From: Leptolyngbya subtilissima AS-A7
GTDB taxonomy: Bacteria; Cyanobacteriota; Cyanobacteriia; Phormidesmidales; Phormidesmidaceae
Direction of reading: 5' to 3'
NCBI RefSeq assembly: GCF_039962255.1
Contig: NZ_JAMPKY010000001.1
Span: 744,001-808,000 of the forward strand
Length of the DNA stretch: 64,000 bases
Part shown: positions 9,979 to 17,663 of the stretch, piece after piece
How the letters are laid out: each line of letters opens with the position of its first letter
How positions within the stretch are numbered: position 1 is the first letter of the stretch
Notes under the pieces: generated by a model
Databases searched by the model: none
Told to the model about the DNA's origin: nothing
What the model saw: the letters and a program-made list of their open reading frames with translations, nothing else
Position numbers and translations under genes: made by a program

Positions 9979-10136
9979 CTACACATCCTTGGGTGTCGGC
10001 AAACCCAAAACTGCCAAATCCAATATCCGGAATTGGTACGTCCAGTTCTATGGCTGGCTCAAAATGAGGCAATAAACCGGCGGGTTGCGGTCTACACTAG
10101 GCTAGCCAAAGCTATACGTGCGGGAGTGAGAGTGCA

Positions 10137-10904
10137 ATGAAACGGCGACAACTACTGGGTTATGCAGGGGCAGGGTTGGGTGCCACCCTGGGGCTAGGGC
10201 TAGTTGGCTCCGCAGCCCAGGCTCAGACCGCAGGCATCACCATTCGCAGCCTGGGCCATACGGCCTTTCTCTTCACCGGCGGCGGGCGACGCATTTTGGT
10301 CAACCCCTTTCGCCGCATTGGCTGCACTGCTGGCTTCCCCTCCCCGGCCGTGCCTGCCGACCTGGTCATGATCAGCAGCCGCCTGTTTGACGAAGGCTAT
10401 CTGGAGGACCTTCCCAATGAGCCTCGCGTGCTCACCGACCCCGGCATCTATGACTTTGAGAACCTGAGAGTGCAGGGCATTCTTACCCCCCACGATCGCC
10501 AGGGCGGGCGGCGCTTTGGCAACAACACTGTCTGGAAATGGACCCAGGGCGGCGTCACCATCGTCCACATGGGCGGAGCCGCTGCACCGCTGGGGGTAGA
10601 GGAGCAGATTTTGCTAGGCCGCCCAGATATTATGCTGGTACCCGTGGGCGGTGGCCCCAAGGCCTACACCCCTGCCGAGGCGGTGCAAGCCGTGCAGGTG
10701 CTAAAGCCCAAAATTGCGATTCCGACCCACTATTTGACGACGGTTGCTGGCGAAAGCTGCGAACTTTCCCCCGTGGACGAGTTTCTGAGTCTGATGCAGG
10801 GCACTCCAGTCACCCGTGCCGCCAACGGTTCCTTGAGCTTGCGCCCCAGCGACTTGCCCAGTCAGGGAACGCGGATTCAGGTTTATCAGTACCCTAGAGC
10901 GTAG
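10137..10904 (+). CDS. Exported metallo-beta-lactamase-fold protein lacking the HxHxDH motif
   Basis: The protein has 255 residues. The start MKRRQLLGYAGAGLGATLG and AAQAQ look like a signal peptide with a twin-arginine flavour, so export is likely. The body resembles UlaG-like beta-lactamase-fold hydrolases (SLGHTAFLFTGGGRRILVNPF, then IAIPTHYLTT). At the place where HxHxDH should be, the sequence reads VMISSRLFDEGY, so the usual di-metal site is missing. It may be a non-catalytic relative or use another metal arrangement. The ATG at 10137 is supported by the signal peptide directly after it. Confidence 0.75.
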   Translation: MKRRQLLGYAGAGLGATLGLGLVGSAAQAQTAGITIRSLGHTAFLFTGGGRRILVNPFRRIGCTAGFPSPAVPADLVMISSRLFDEGYLEDLPNEPRVLTDPGIYDFENLRVQGILTPHDRQGGRRFGNNTVWKWTQGGVTIVHMGGAAAPLGVEEQILLGRPDIMLVPVGGGPKAYTPAEAVQAVQVLKPKIAIPTHYLTTVAGESCELSPVDEFLSLMQGTPVTRAANGSLSLRPSDLPSQGTRIQVYQYPRA

Positions 10905-11018
10905 GCTGCTATTAAGGACGTAGGGGTTTAAGGTATCAGGTACAGGGTGTAGGTTTTCCCCTAAGCCTTTACCTAACCCCTTCCACCCATCGACCCTTTC
11001 ACCCATCGACCCTCCGCC

Positions 11019-12329
11019 ATGACCTCCTCCTACGCCCACCGTCGTCAGCGCGCCATGGACCTCATTGGTGGCGGCACGGCCGTTTTTGCCAGCGCCCCTC
11101 CGGCGGTGATGCACAACGACGTAGACTACCCCTTTCGTCAGGACAGCAATTTTTACTACCTGACGGGATTCAACGAGCCGGGCGCGGTGGCCGTGCTGGC
11201 TCCCCACCACGATGAGCACAGGTTTGTGCTGTTTGTGCGCCCTAAGGATCCTGAAAAAGAAACCTGGTCGGGCTACCGAGTCGGGGTAGATCTGGCCAAG
11301 GAGCGCTTTGGGGCCGATGAGGTCTACCCCATTGGCGAGCTCGACGAGCACCTGCCCAAGTATTTAGAAAAGGCCGATCGCCTTTACTACCACTTTGGCC
11401 ATGACCAAGCTTTGAATAACCAGGTAATGCGCCACTGGCAGCGGCTGCTGGCCACCTACTACAAGCGCGGTACCGGCCCGGTCGCCATCGAAGACGCCAG
11501 CCTAATGATGCAGGCCCTGCGGCGGGTGAAGTCAGCAGAGGAGTTGGATCTGTTGAGAAGGGCGATCGCGATCGCCGCCAAAGCCCACAACCACGCCCGC
11601 GACATCACCCGCCCCGGTCGCTTTGAGTACGAAATTCAGGCGGAGATGGAGCACATCTTTCGTCTGGAGGGGGCGATGGGGCCAGCCTACACCTCGATTG
11701 TGGCCTCGGGGGCCAACGCCTGCATTCTGCACTACGTCGAGAACAACTGCCAGATGCAGGAGGGCGACCTGCTGCTGATCGACGCGGGCTGCGCCTACGA
11801 CTACTACAACGCTGACATTACCCGCACCTTTCCGGTGGGGGGGCGCTTTAGCGATGAGCAGCGAATTTTGTATGAGCTGGTGCTGGAGGCGCAGCTGCGG
11901 GCGATCGCCGCCGTTAAACCCGGTGCCCCCTTCAACGAATTCCACGATGCCGCTACCCGCACCATTACCGAGGGGCTAGTGGAACTAGGCTTGCTGGCGG
12001 GCAACGTGGACACCCTGGTCGAAGAGAAGAAGCACAAGGCCTTCTTTATGCACGGCACTGGCCACTTCTTGGGGCTAGACGTGCATGACGCGGGCATTTT
12101 GCGCAATCCCGATAAGACCTGGCAGCCGTTTGAGGTCGGCAACGTGGTCACGGTCGAGCCGGGTATCTACATTTCCCCCACCTATGAGCCGGTAGAGGGG
12201 CAGCCCCAGATCGACGATCGCTGGCGAGGCATCGGCATTCGCATCGAAGACGACGTGTTGGTGAACGAAACCGGCTGCGAGGTTCTAACCGCTGCGGTGC
12301 CCAAAACACTAAAAGATATGGAACGTTGA
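11019..12329 (+). CDS. pepP: Aminopeptidase P family Xaa-Pro peptidase
   Basis: This metallopeptidase removes an N-terminal residue preceding proline. The N-terminal domain (YPFRQDSNFYYLTGFNEPGA) is typical of PepP proper. The five metal ligands are visible: Asp in LLIDAGCAYDYYNADITRTF (two Asp), His in HGTGHFLGLDVHD, Glu in VTVEPGIY and Glu in GIRIEDDVLV. Length 436 matches bacterial PepP. It is probably cytosolic. A short membrane protein gene follows after 15 bp. Confidence 0.93.
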   Translation: MTSSYAHRRQRAMDLIGGGTAVFASAPPAVMHNDVDYPFRQDSNFYYLTGFNEPGAVAVLAPHHDEHRFVLFVRPKDPEKETWSGYRVGVDLAKERFGADEVYPIGELDEHLPKYLEKADRLYYHFGHDQALNNQVMRHWQRLLATYYKRGTGPVAIEDASLMMQALRRVKSAEELDLLRRAIAIAAKAHNHARDITRPGRFEYEIQAEMEHIFRLEGAMGPAYTSIVASGANACILHYVENNCQMQEGDLLLIDAGCAYDYYNADITRTFPVGGRFSDEQRILYELVLEAQLRAIAAVKPGAPFNEFHDAATRTITEGLVELGLLAGNVDTLVEEKKHKAFFMHGTGHFLGLDVHDAGILRNPDKTWQPFEVGNVVTVEPGIYISPTYEPVEGQPQIDDRWRGIGIRIEDDVLVNETGCEVLTAAVPKTLKDMER

Positions 12330-12344
12330 GGACTTTGTGAAACC

Positions 12345-12608
12345 ATGATTGGCACTCAATCAACCGCAAAAACGGTCTTCCTCCTAGTCTCCATGGTGGG
12401 TTGGCTGCTGGTGGGAGCGGCCATGATGTATCTCTTCCCGGCGATCGCCGATGGGCTGGTGGGCAGCGATCTCACCCATTTGTGGATGACAAATCTCGCC
12501 CGCAGCGGCTACAACCCGACCCTGGGCTGGGTCGGGGGTGGCATAACCCTAGCGCTGACAGTAGCGGGTAACTGGGTGTGGTATCAGTACTTTAACGGTA
12601 AGCGTTAG
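12345..12608 (+). CDS. Small two-helix membrane protein
   Basis: The 87-residue product has two hydrophobic segments, about residues 8-33 (TVFLLVSMVGWLLVGAAMMY) and 62-82 (VGGGITLALTVAGNWVWYQY). I do not recognise the family. It starts 15 bp after pepP and is probably in the same transcript. Confidence 0.6.
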   Translation: MIGTQSTAKTVFLLVSMVGWLLVGAAMMYLFPAIADGLVGSDLTHLWMTNLARSGYNPTLGWVGGGITLALTVAGNWVWYQYFNGKR

Positions 12609-12725
12609 GGCGATCGAACTAACTTTTTAGGTTTGTTGCGGGAATTTGTTATTATCCGATTCCCCTAAATGAGCTGGCTATAGTGGGAAAGCTCGATGAG
12701 GGCTCACGGCTTTAGCAAGACTCTA

Positions 12726-13472
12726 ATGGCATATCCAAAACCAAATTCCCAGCCTCTGCAAACCCACTTTATCTATCGACAGCAACTCCACAGCAGTCTA
12801 GCTTTGGCGGCGGTGTTTGCTTCTCTGCTGGCTGGGTGCGACAACAGCAGCTCCACTATCAGCGACCAAAACGCTGAGGAGGCGATTCCGGCGGTGTTTT
12901 ACGAAACCACGGAGCAATGCGAAGCCGACATTACCAAACAGCAGCAAGAATATCAGGTCTTACTTGAGGCCCATCAGCAGAATCAACTGGCTCAGCCCCC
13001 CACTCCCCCCGTGATGAAGGTTGAGGACTGCGCACCACAGATGCAGGCCGCTCAGCAGGAACACGATCGCACCGCTCCGGTCTATTCCAGCCTGGCAGAC
13101 TGCCAGGCCGAAGGGGTACAGTGTGAAACCACGCCCGCCAACGCTGAAACTAGTGGCTACCGGCCGGCCTATGGCGGCACCTTTCTCTACCCCTATAGTT
13201 CTCCCAGCTTTGTCTATCTCAATTTTGGTGGCACCAACCGCAGCGTCTATCAACCCCACACCGTCTTCCGCAGCAGTCAGCCCGGGCAGGTAGTTACCCC
13301 CCTCGGACGCACCGTTCCCCAAACCAGCCCCGGGCCGGTGTCGGTGCCGCGCCACACCAGTGTAGTCGCCCCCCAACGACCCACCGGCACCGCAGCTAGG
13401 GGCACCATTACCGGTCGCAGCAGCCAGGGATTTGGCTCAACCTTCAAAAGTACGGGTAGGGGTGGAAAGTAG
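12726..13472 (+). CDS. YgiB-like DUF1190 lipoprotein
   Basis: An outer- or cell-surface lipoprotein candidate of about 248 residues. The signal peptide ends in the lipobox LLAGC. The mature part has the DUF1190 pattern: AVFYETTEQCEADITKQQ near residue 60, repeated cysteines (VEDCAPQM, ADCQAEGVQC), then a low-complexity Ser/Pro/Thr/Gly-rich tail with FRSSQPGQVVTP. In E. coli the homologue ygiB sits directly before ygiC, and the same order is seen here with a 6-bp gap. The ATG at 12726 places the signal peptide sensibly; an ATG at 12696 would add ten residues. Confidence 0.8.
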   Translation: MAYPKPNSQPLQTHFIYRQQLHSSLALAAVFASLLAGCDNSSSTISDQNAEEAIPAVFYETTEQCEADITKQQQEYQVLLEAHQQNQLAQPPTPPVMKVEDCAPQMQAAQQEHDRTAPVYSSLADCQAEGVQCETTPANAETSGYRPAYGGTFLYPYSSPSFVYLNFGGTNRSVYQPHTVFRSSQPGQVVTPLGRTVPQTSPGPVSVPRHTSVVAPQRPTGTAARGTITGRSSQGFGSTFKSTGRGGK

Positions 13473-13478
13473 TCGCTT

Positions 13479-14825
13479 ATGAAACCCTTCAAGGTAGTTC
13501 GACGTCGCAACTGGCAGCAGCACATCCAAGCCAACGCATACCAAACTGAGGTATTGAGCGACCCAAAGCAGCAATATTGGGTCGAGGCCCTGCCCCAGCC
13601 CTTTGCTCTCCAGTTTGATACGCAGGAAGAAACTGCGATCGCATCTGCCACCGAGCAATTGTGGCAGATGTGCGTAGAGTTTTTAGACTGGTTCTTCACC
13701 GACCACGAGCCGGGGGATGTCGATCAGCGTTTAGCCAGCTTACAAATTCGTCCCGATTACTGGCCAGCGATCAAGGCTAGCTGGGACCGCACCGACCCAG
13801 TAGAAGACCTCTCCCTCTGCACTCGATTTGATCTGGTGGTTACCGAAGACGGTCAAATCAAACTGATCGAAATCAACGGTGAAACGCCGCTGCTGGGGGC
13901 AGAAACTATTTATCAGTGGAACTGGTTGGTCGACTACAAGCGCAACCACCAAACTGGCTCATTTCCCCTACCCAACGACGCCAGCCAGTTCAACGAGTTT
14001 TGGGACATGGTAGCTGGTCAATGGCGGCGCATCGCTGAGGCCTACAACCTGCGCCAAACGGGCATCTCCTTCCTAGTCGATGAGAACCTAGAGGAAGATC
14101 TAGAAATGGCCATGCAGCTGATCCAGATCCTCCACGACGAGGTGGATAGCGACATCTACACCCAAATTGTCTACCTACGGGGCCTCCAAGATGAGCAGGG
14201 CCAAGAGGTGCAGCGGGGGCTGGGGCTAGATGAAGAAGGCTATTTCGTCGATCACGTGAACGATCGCATTCCAGTGCTGTGGAAAATCTACGACTGGTCT
14301 GACATTCAAAACGATATGGCCAACGCTCAAGCAACCCCTGTTCTGGCTAATCGTCTAGAGGCTGGAGATATCAAGGTGATCGAACCCCTCTGGAAGCAGG
14401 TGCTCTCTAATAAAGGGGCCATGGCCCTAATGTGGGACCAGTTCAAAGCCTCTGACTATAGCCCCTATTTGTTAGCAACCTACTTCGACAGCGACATTTC
14501 CCCTGAGGCCACAAAGCTGATGTTGGAGATGCACGTCAAAAAGCCCATGCTGGGGCTAGAGGGGGTGGGTACCTCAATTGAAACGGGGGTCGGTGAACTG
14601 GAGAAACGGGACACCCTAGGCTACGGTTCAGAAGGGTTTGTCATTCAAGACTATATCGAACTTCCCCAGGCCTTTGGCTACCACTACATGGTCGGTAGCT
14701 GGGTCATCAACGGCGAGGCAGCGGGCATCATCCTGCGCGGAGACACCTCGCGCATCACAGGACGCCACTGCCTGATCATTCCCCACATTGTCTCCGATGA
14801 TGGGCTCTATATTGCCGGTATTTAG
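13479..14825 (+). CDS. Glutathionylspermidine synthase-like ATP-grasp enzyme (YgiC type)
   Basis: This 448-residue protein matches the preATP-grasp/ATP-grasp unit of the GSP synthase family (YgiC, YjfC). Visible features are the acidic nucleotide/metal segment LCTRFDLVVTEDGQIKLIEIN, GETPLLGAETIYQWNW, and a C-terminal VGSWVINGEAAGIILRG. Family enzymes ligate an amine to a carboxyl group using ATP. True glutathionylspermidine synthase also has an amidase domain, absent here, and the physiological product of YgiC-type proteins is unknown. It lies 6 bp after the DUF1190 gene and about 40 bp before the di-iron protein gene, so the three are likely one operon. Confidence 0.85.
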   Translation: MKPFKVVRRRNWQQHIQANAYQTEVLSDPKQQYWVEALPQPFALQFDTQEETAIASATEQLWQMCVEFLDWFFTDHEPGDVDQRLASLQIRPDYWPAIKASWDRTDPVEDLSLCTRFDLVVTEDGQIKLIEINGETPLLGAETIYQWNWLVDYKRNHQTGSFPLPNDASQFNEFWDMVAGQWRRIAEAYNLRQTGISFLVDENLEEDLEMAMQLIQILHDEVDSDIYTQIVYLRGLQDEQGQEVQRGLGLDEEGYFVDHVNDRIPVLWKIYDWSDIQNDMANAQATPVLANRLEAGDIKVIEPLWKQVLSNKGAMALMWDQFKASDYSPYLLATYFDSDISPEATKLMLEMHVKKPMLGLEGVGTSIETGVGELEKRDTLGYGSEGFVIQDYIELPQAFGYHYMVGSWVINGEAAGIILRGDTSRITGRHCLIIPHIVSDDGLYIAGI

Positions 14826-14863
14826 AGCGAGGACAGGCTACAGTTTTTTTACGGGTGAGGTCG

Positions 14864-15712
14864 ATGGTATTGGCACGCAGGCCCAAACTGGGGCAAAACC
14901 ATTGGGTTCTAGATCAGATTCTCCCTTTCGATCACTCCATTCCAGAACAGTATTTTGCTCATGCCCCCAACGGGGTTTGGCAAAACTTTTGCAGCTTGCT
15001 CAGCCGAGACGTCTATTCAGAAGGAGACTCCCAGTCGTTGTACGACTATGTGATGTCGCGCCAAGCAGAAATGTCAGCAGACTTTCTAGCCATGCTGAGG
15101 CTCTGGCTGGCCGATGAACTTAAACATTACGAAGCCCTGCGACGCACCTATCACTGCCTGTCAGGGGTAAGTTTTGTTGACATGGATCGCTGTTTCTCAG
15201 AACGGGTTCATGACTTTGATCCGTTGCAAATCACCCTGCAAGACGAATTTACGCTGCTGGTGACGTTGATGTTTGATGAAATTGGCTCCGTCTACTCCTA
15301 CCGACGAGATTTGGCCGAATATTATCAACATTTCGGGCCAACTATTCAGAAGATCGGCCACCATCTGGTCAAAGACGAGGGTATGCATTTCAACAACGCG
15401 GCTGAACTGCTGTTGGCCCATCACCAGCATCGGCTGAGGGACGTTAGGGCCTTTCTAGAGCAAATTTCCCAGCTGGAAGGTAGCCTAAAGACCTACTACA
15501 AAACTTTTTTTCTAGATCACGCCCAGGAGCAGTATCGATTTCCCAAGCACTTTAACCAGGTCATTATTCGCGTTATCTTGGCCCGCCTAGGGTTGGGCCA
15601 GCAACCCACGTCAAAAGAACTGAAAGAGCTCTGGCAGTGGGTACCAGAGGGGCATAGCTTGGTACCAATCTTCGACGCCGCAACTCGGCGTCATGCCGCT
15701 GCTGTTAGCTAG
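14864..15712 (+). CDS. Putative ferritin-like di-iron protein
   Basis: The 282-residue, all-helical product has two ExxH motifs: one in LADELKHYEALRR (about residue 87) and one in LVKDEGMHFNNAAELL (about residue 170). An extra acidic residue lies between them in LMFDEIGSVYSYRRD. Paired ExxH motifs are the iron ligands of the ferritin-like oxygenase/desaturase superfamily, so I infer a carboxylate-bridged di-iron site. No specific family name can be given. GTG at 14855 is an alternative start. Its position right after the YgiB/YgiC pair suggests a shared pathway. Confidence 0.65.
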   Translation: MVLARRPKLGQNHWVLDQILPFDHSIPEQYFAHAPNGVWQNFCSLLSRDVYSEGDSQSLYDYVMSRQAEMSADFLAMLRLWLADELKHYEALRRTYHCLSGVSFVDMDRCFSERVHDFDPLQITLQDEFTLLVTLMFDEIGSVYSYRRDLAEYYQHFGPTIQKIGHHLVKDEGMHFNNAAELLLAHHQHRLRDVRAFLEQISQLEGSLKTYYKTFFLDHAQEQYRFPKHFNQVIIRVILARLGLGQQPTSKELKELWQWVPEGHSLVPIFDAATRRHAAAVS

Positions 15713-16355
15713 TCGTTTCACCTCGTGGGCCAGCTTGTTTGCGGCGGGGCCTGCTGCTTTGCATCTAGGGGCAGCGATGCTGGGTTCTCTTCTCATCACC
15801 GAGTGGGTCGTGGCGCACTCAGCCAATCGAATGTTTATTCGCTGGGCTAGCGGTCATTGCCATCAGTTATTGCTCTCAGTCATCGTCTCGATTCCAGCAC
15901 CCCCACGGCTTTCAGCCTTGCCACAGTGCCCCGTCCCGTACAAAACAGCACCGTTACTAATCTCCGCCATCCTATTGCAGCAGTTGATTTAATTAGGACA
16001 CTTTGACAACCAAAATTCTCGGGTAGGGGCGTTGCACTGCAACGCCCCACATCGACGTGTCCTAACCCAATAGACGCTCGTAGTAGCCTGTGGCTCAAGT
16101 CTGAACCAACACCGCTCCTCTGAGGCTGTAGACAGCAGTTCGCTTGGGGACTGCCCCCTGCCTTACTGCAACGAGCTTCAGAACTGCTTTGGTCTTGAGC
16201 CTTAAAGTGACTTTGATACAGGTAGGAGCACGGGGCTTAACAGAATAGTCCAGCTCTAGTCCATGCGGTGTGACCGCATCCAATCGACCAGATTTCACAA
16301 AAAGGGTTGAAACGTTCCTATCCTCTGCTAAGATATGAAACTGCAAATGCAAAAC
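15713..16355. other. Gene-less stretch before tRNA-Val
   Basis: A frame at 15693-15992 overlaps the previous gene's end and has no family features, so I do not call it. The only clear structure is the palindrome at 16026-16048. Composition changes little up to the tRNA. Confidence 0.45.
16026..16048. repeat. Perfect 11-bp palindrome (GGGGCGTTGCA)
   Basis: GGGGCGTTGCA and its complement TGCAACGCCCC flank a single C. GTAGGGGCGTTGCA-type hairpins are another dispersed cyanobacterial repeat, akin to the one at 9853. Confidence 0.85.
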
Positions 16356-16428
<73 letters not shown>

Positions 16429-16438
16429 TATCTGTTGT

Positions 16439-16560
16439 TGTACGTTCGCACGCTAAATGTCGCGATTCGCAGATTGATGTCGTTTTTCGCACAATCGTGT
16501 CGTTTTGGCAGAAATTCTCTATCGAGATAGACAGAACTGCGCTTCGCAAATTAGATGTCG
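16439..16560. mobile_element. Transposon end of the V-K CAST with four TnsB-site-like repeats
   Basis: The end starts TGTACG at 16439. It then carries four copies of a TTCGCAnnnTnnATGTCG-like unit at 16445-16462, 16466-16482, 16486-16502 (GTGTCG variant) and 16543-16560. Start-to-start spacings are 21, 20 and 57 nt. Tn7-like ends hold such arrays of transposase binding sites, and V-K ends open with TGTAC. The five bases before it, GTTGT at 16434-16438, would be the target-site duplication. This is the end next to the CRISPR/cas12k half. No matching opposite end was found in the window. Confidence 0.88.
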
Positions 16561-16671
16561 CTAATTGCTCCTGAAGATGAATCCAATTTAGATTTGGATC
16601 CATCTCTTGAAAATAGATCGTTCAGCTATTTACCCATCCAAATTATGAACGAGTTGGCGTAGCCCTTATTG

Positions 16672-16734
16672 TTGTAAGGCAGGCGCTCCTTTCAACCCTC
16701 CTCTGTCTTAGATGGTCTTAACTTATGCGGCGAC
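16672..16734 (-). CRISPR. Delocalised homing guide: atypical repeat plus 17-nt tRNA-Val spacer
   Basis: Separated from the main array, this unit reads on the minus strand as a divergent repeat (16734-16689, ending GAGGAGGGTTGAAAG) followed by the spacer GAGCGCCTGCCTTACAA (16688-16672). The spacer is identical to 17 nt of tRNA-Val and mismatches from base 18. Short tRNA-matching guides beside the array are the known self-homing device of V-K CASTs. Its repeat keeps the 3' GGGTTGAAAG handle but otherwise differs from the array repeats, being about 46 nt up to its GTCGC edge. Confidence 0.92.
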
Positions 16735-16806
16735 CCCTTGCTGAGAGAGCTGATGCAACCACAGTCCTACTGTCAATGTAGGCTGACGGCCCAGCTTTAT
16801 TGCGCC

Positions 16807-17067
16807 CTTTCAACCCAACCACAACTGGGAGGGCTGATGCGACCAGCGGGCCGAGTCATCCCGGCGCTGCCGGAACTCCAGCTTTCAACCCAACCACAAC
16901 TGGGAGGGCTGATGCGACTATCTCGGCCAGCGGCTCTAGCAGGGTCGTCATGCTCACTTTCAACCCAACCACAACTGGGAGGGCTGATGCGACGGTAGTG
17001 TAGGTGGGTCGTGTTTACTGAGGAGTTAAGCTTTCAACCCAACCACAACTGGGAGGGCTGATGCGAC
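16807..17067 (-). CRISPR. Type V-K CRISPR array, four 37-nt repeats
   Basis: Identical 37-nt repeats lie at 16807-16843, 16882-16918, 16957-16993 and 17031-17067. The three intervening spacers are 38, 38 and 37 nt (16844-16881, 16919-16956, 16994-17030). On the transcribed minus strand each repeat starts GTCGCATCAG and ends GGTTGGGTTGAAAG, the V-K 3' handle. A further spacer-like segment follows the last repeat (about 16769-16806), then a decayed repeat trace near 16745-16759 (AGCTGATGCAAC) leading to the homing unit. I saw no match of the three spacers elsewhere in the window. Confidence 0.96.
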
Positions 17068-17212
17068 TCCGCAGCGCAAGATCCTTGATGTGAGCAGGTT
17101 CCAGAGCTTAGTTTGGCGAACCTACTCTCTGTGGCTTTAGTCCGACTAGGTTGGAGACTACTAGCTCTCGCTAGATATCTTTCGAAGATAGCCTAGACAA
17201 GCCTTTCAGGAC
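17068..17212 (-). other. Presumed CRISPR leader
   Basis: This gene-free segment lies between the tracrRNA region and the first repeat on the transcribed strand. No promoter can be assigned with certainty. Confidence 0.4.
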
Positions 17213-17258
17213 TTTGGCAAACCCCCTAGGGATTTTACCCTTGCTTAGGTTTGCCAAA
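17213..17258 (-). terminator. 11-bp hairpin at the tracrRNA 3' side
   Basis: TTTGGCAAACC (17213-17223) pairs perfectly with GGTTTGCCAAA (17248-17258) around a 24-nt loop that itself holds CCCTAGGG. It lies just 3' of the anti-repeat on the minus strand, so it could end or separate the tracrRNA from the array transcript. There is no T-run on its downstream side, so termination is unproven. Confidence 0.5.
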
Positions 17259-17261
17259 AAA

Positions 17262-17625
17262 TATTGGGGGAGGGTTCCTCCTTGATCGGAGGCGATTCGG
17301 TAGCCACCACTCCAGTTGTTCTACATCACTAAGGATGTAGAGGTTCTGTACCCTCACAAGGTGAAGGCTTTACTTCCTTTGCCGGGTGCGCACCTAAGCT
17401 ACATTAGAAGAGAACACTCAACTAACCTAGCAAACCACCCATTCTCAGTTAACTGAGGTGGGCAGCGGCTTCAGAGTACATCCTTTGACGGGGTCGCGGA
17501 ACGCGCTCGTTGGAAGCGGACAGCTACCAGGGCCGGAAAGAAAAGCTGTTGGACAACAGCCAAACTGACCCTCATTTTTCACAGTTCAGCGGCTTTGAAA
17601 AGCATGAACTGCGGCGCTAGAGTTC
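17262..17625 (-). ncRNA. V-K tracrRNA, long form
   Basis: On the minus strand the block starts near TAGCGCCGCAGTTCATGCT. It continues through ATGAGGGTCAGTTTGGCTG, CCCTGGTAGCTG, TTAGGTGCGCACCC and GTGGCTACCGAATCGCC, then ends in the anti-repeat GGAGGAACCCTCC (about 17266-17284). The same ordered blocks occur in the ShCAST tracrRNA as I remember it, and the location between cas12k and the array is right. The part between GGTAGCTG (17521-17528) and TAGGTGCGCACC (17385-17396) is 124 nt, about 90 nt longer than I recall for ShCAST. Ends are approximate. Confidence 0.88.
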
Positions 17626-17663
17626 ATCATATTCCATTTTCTAGGTACAGGAGTACTGGCAAC

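Noticed and set aside
15693-15992. 99-residue frame after the di-iron protein gene
   Set aside because: It overlaps the preceding gene and shows no family pattern.
16738-17003. Two open frames of 67-86 residues with repeated NPTTTGRADAT or STQPQLGGLMR units
   Set aside because: They are translations through the CRISPR repeats, not genes.
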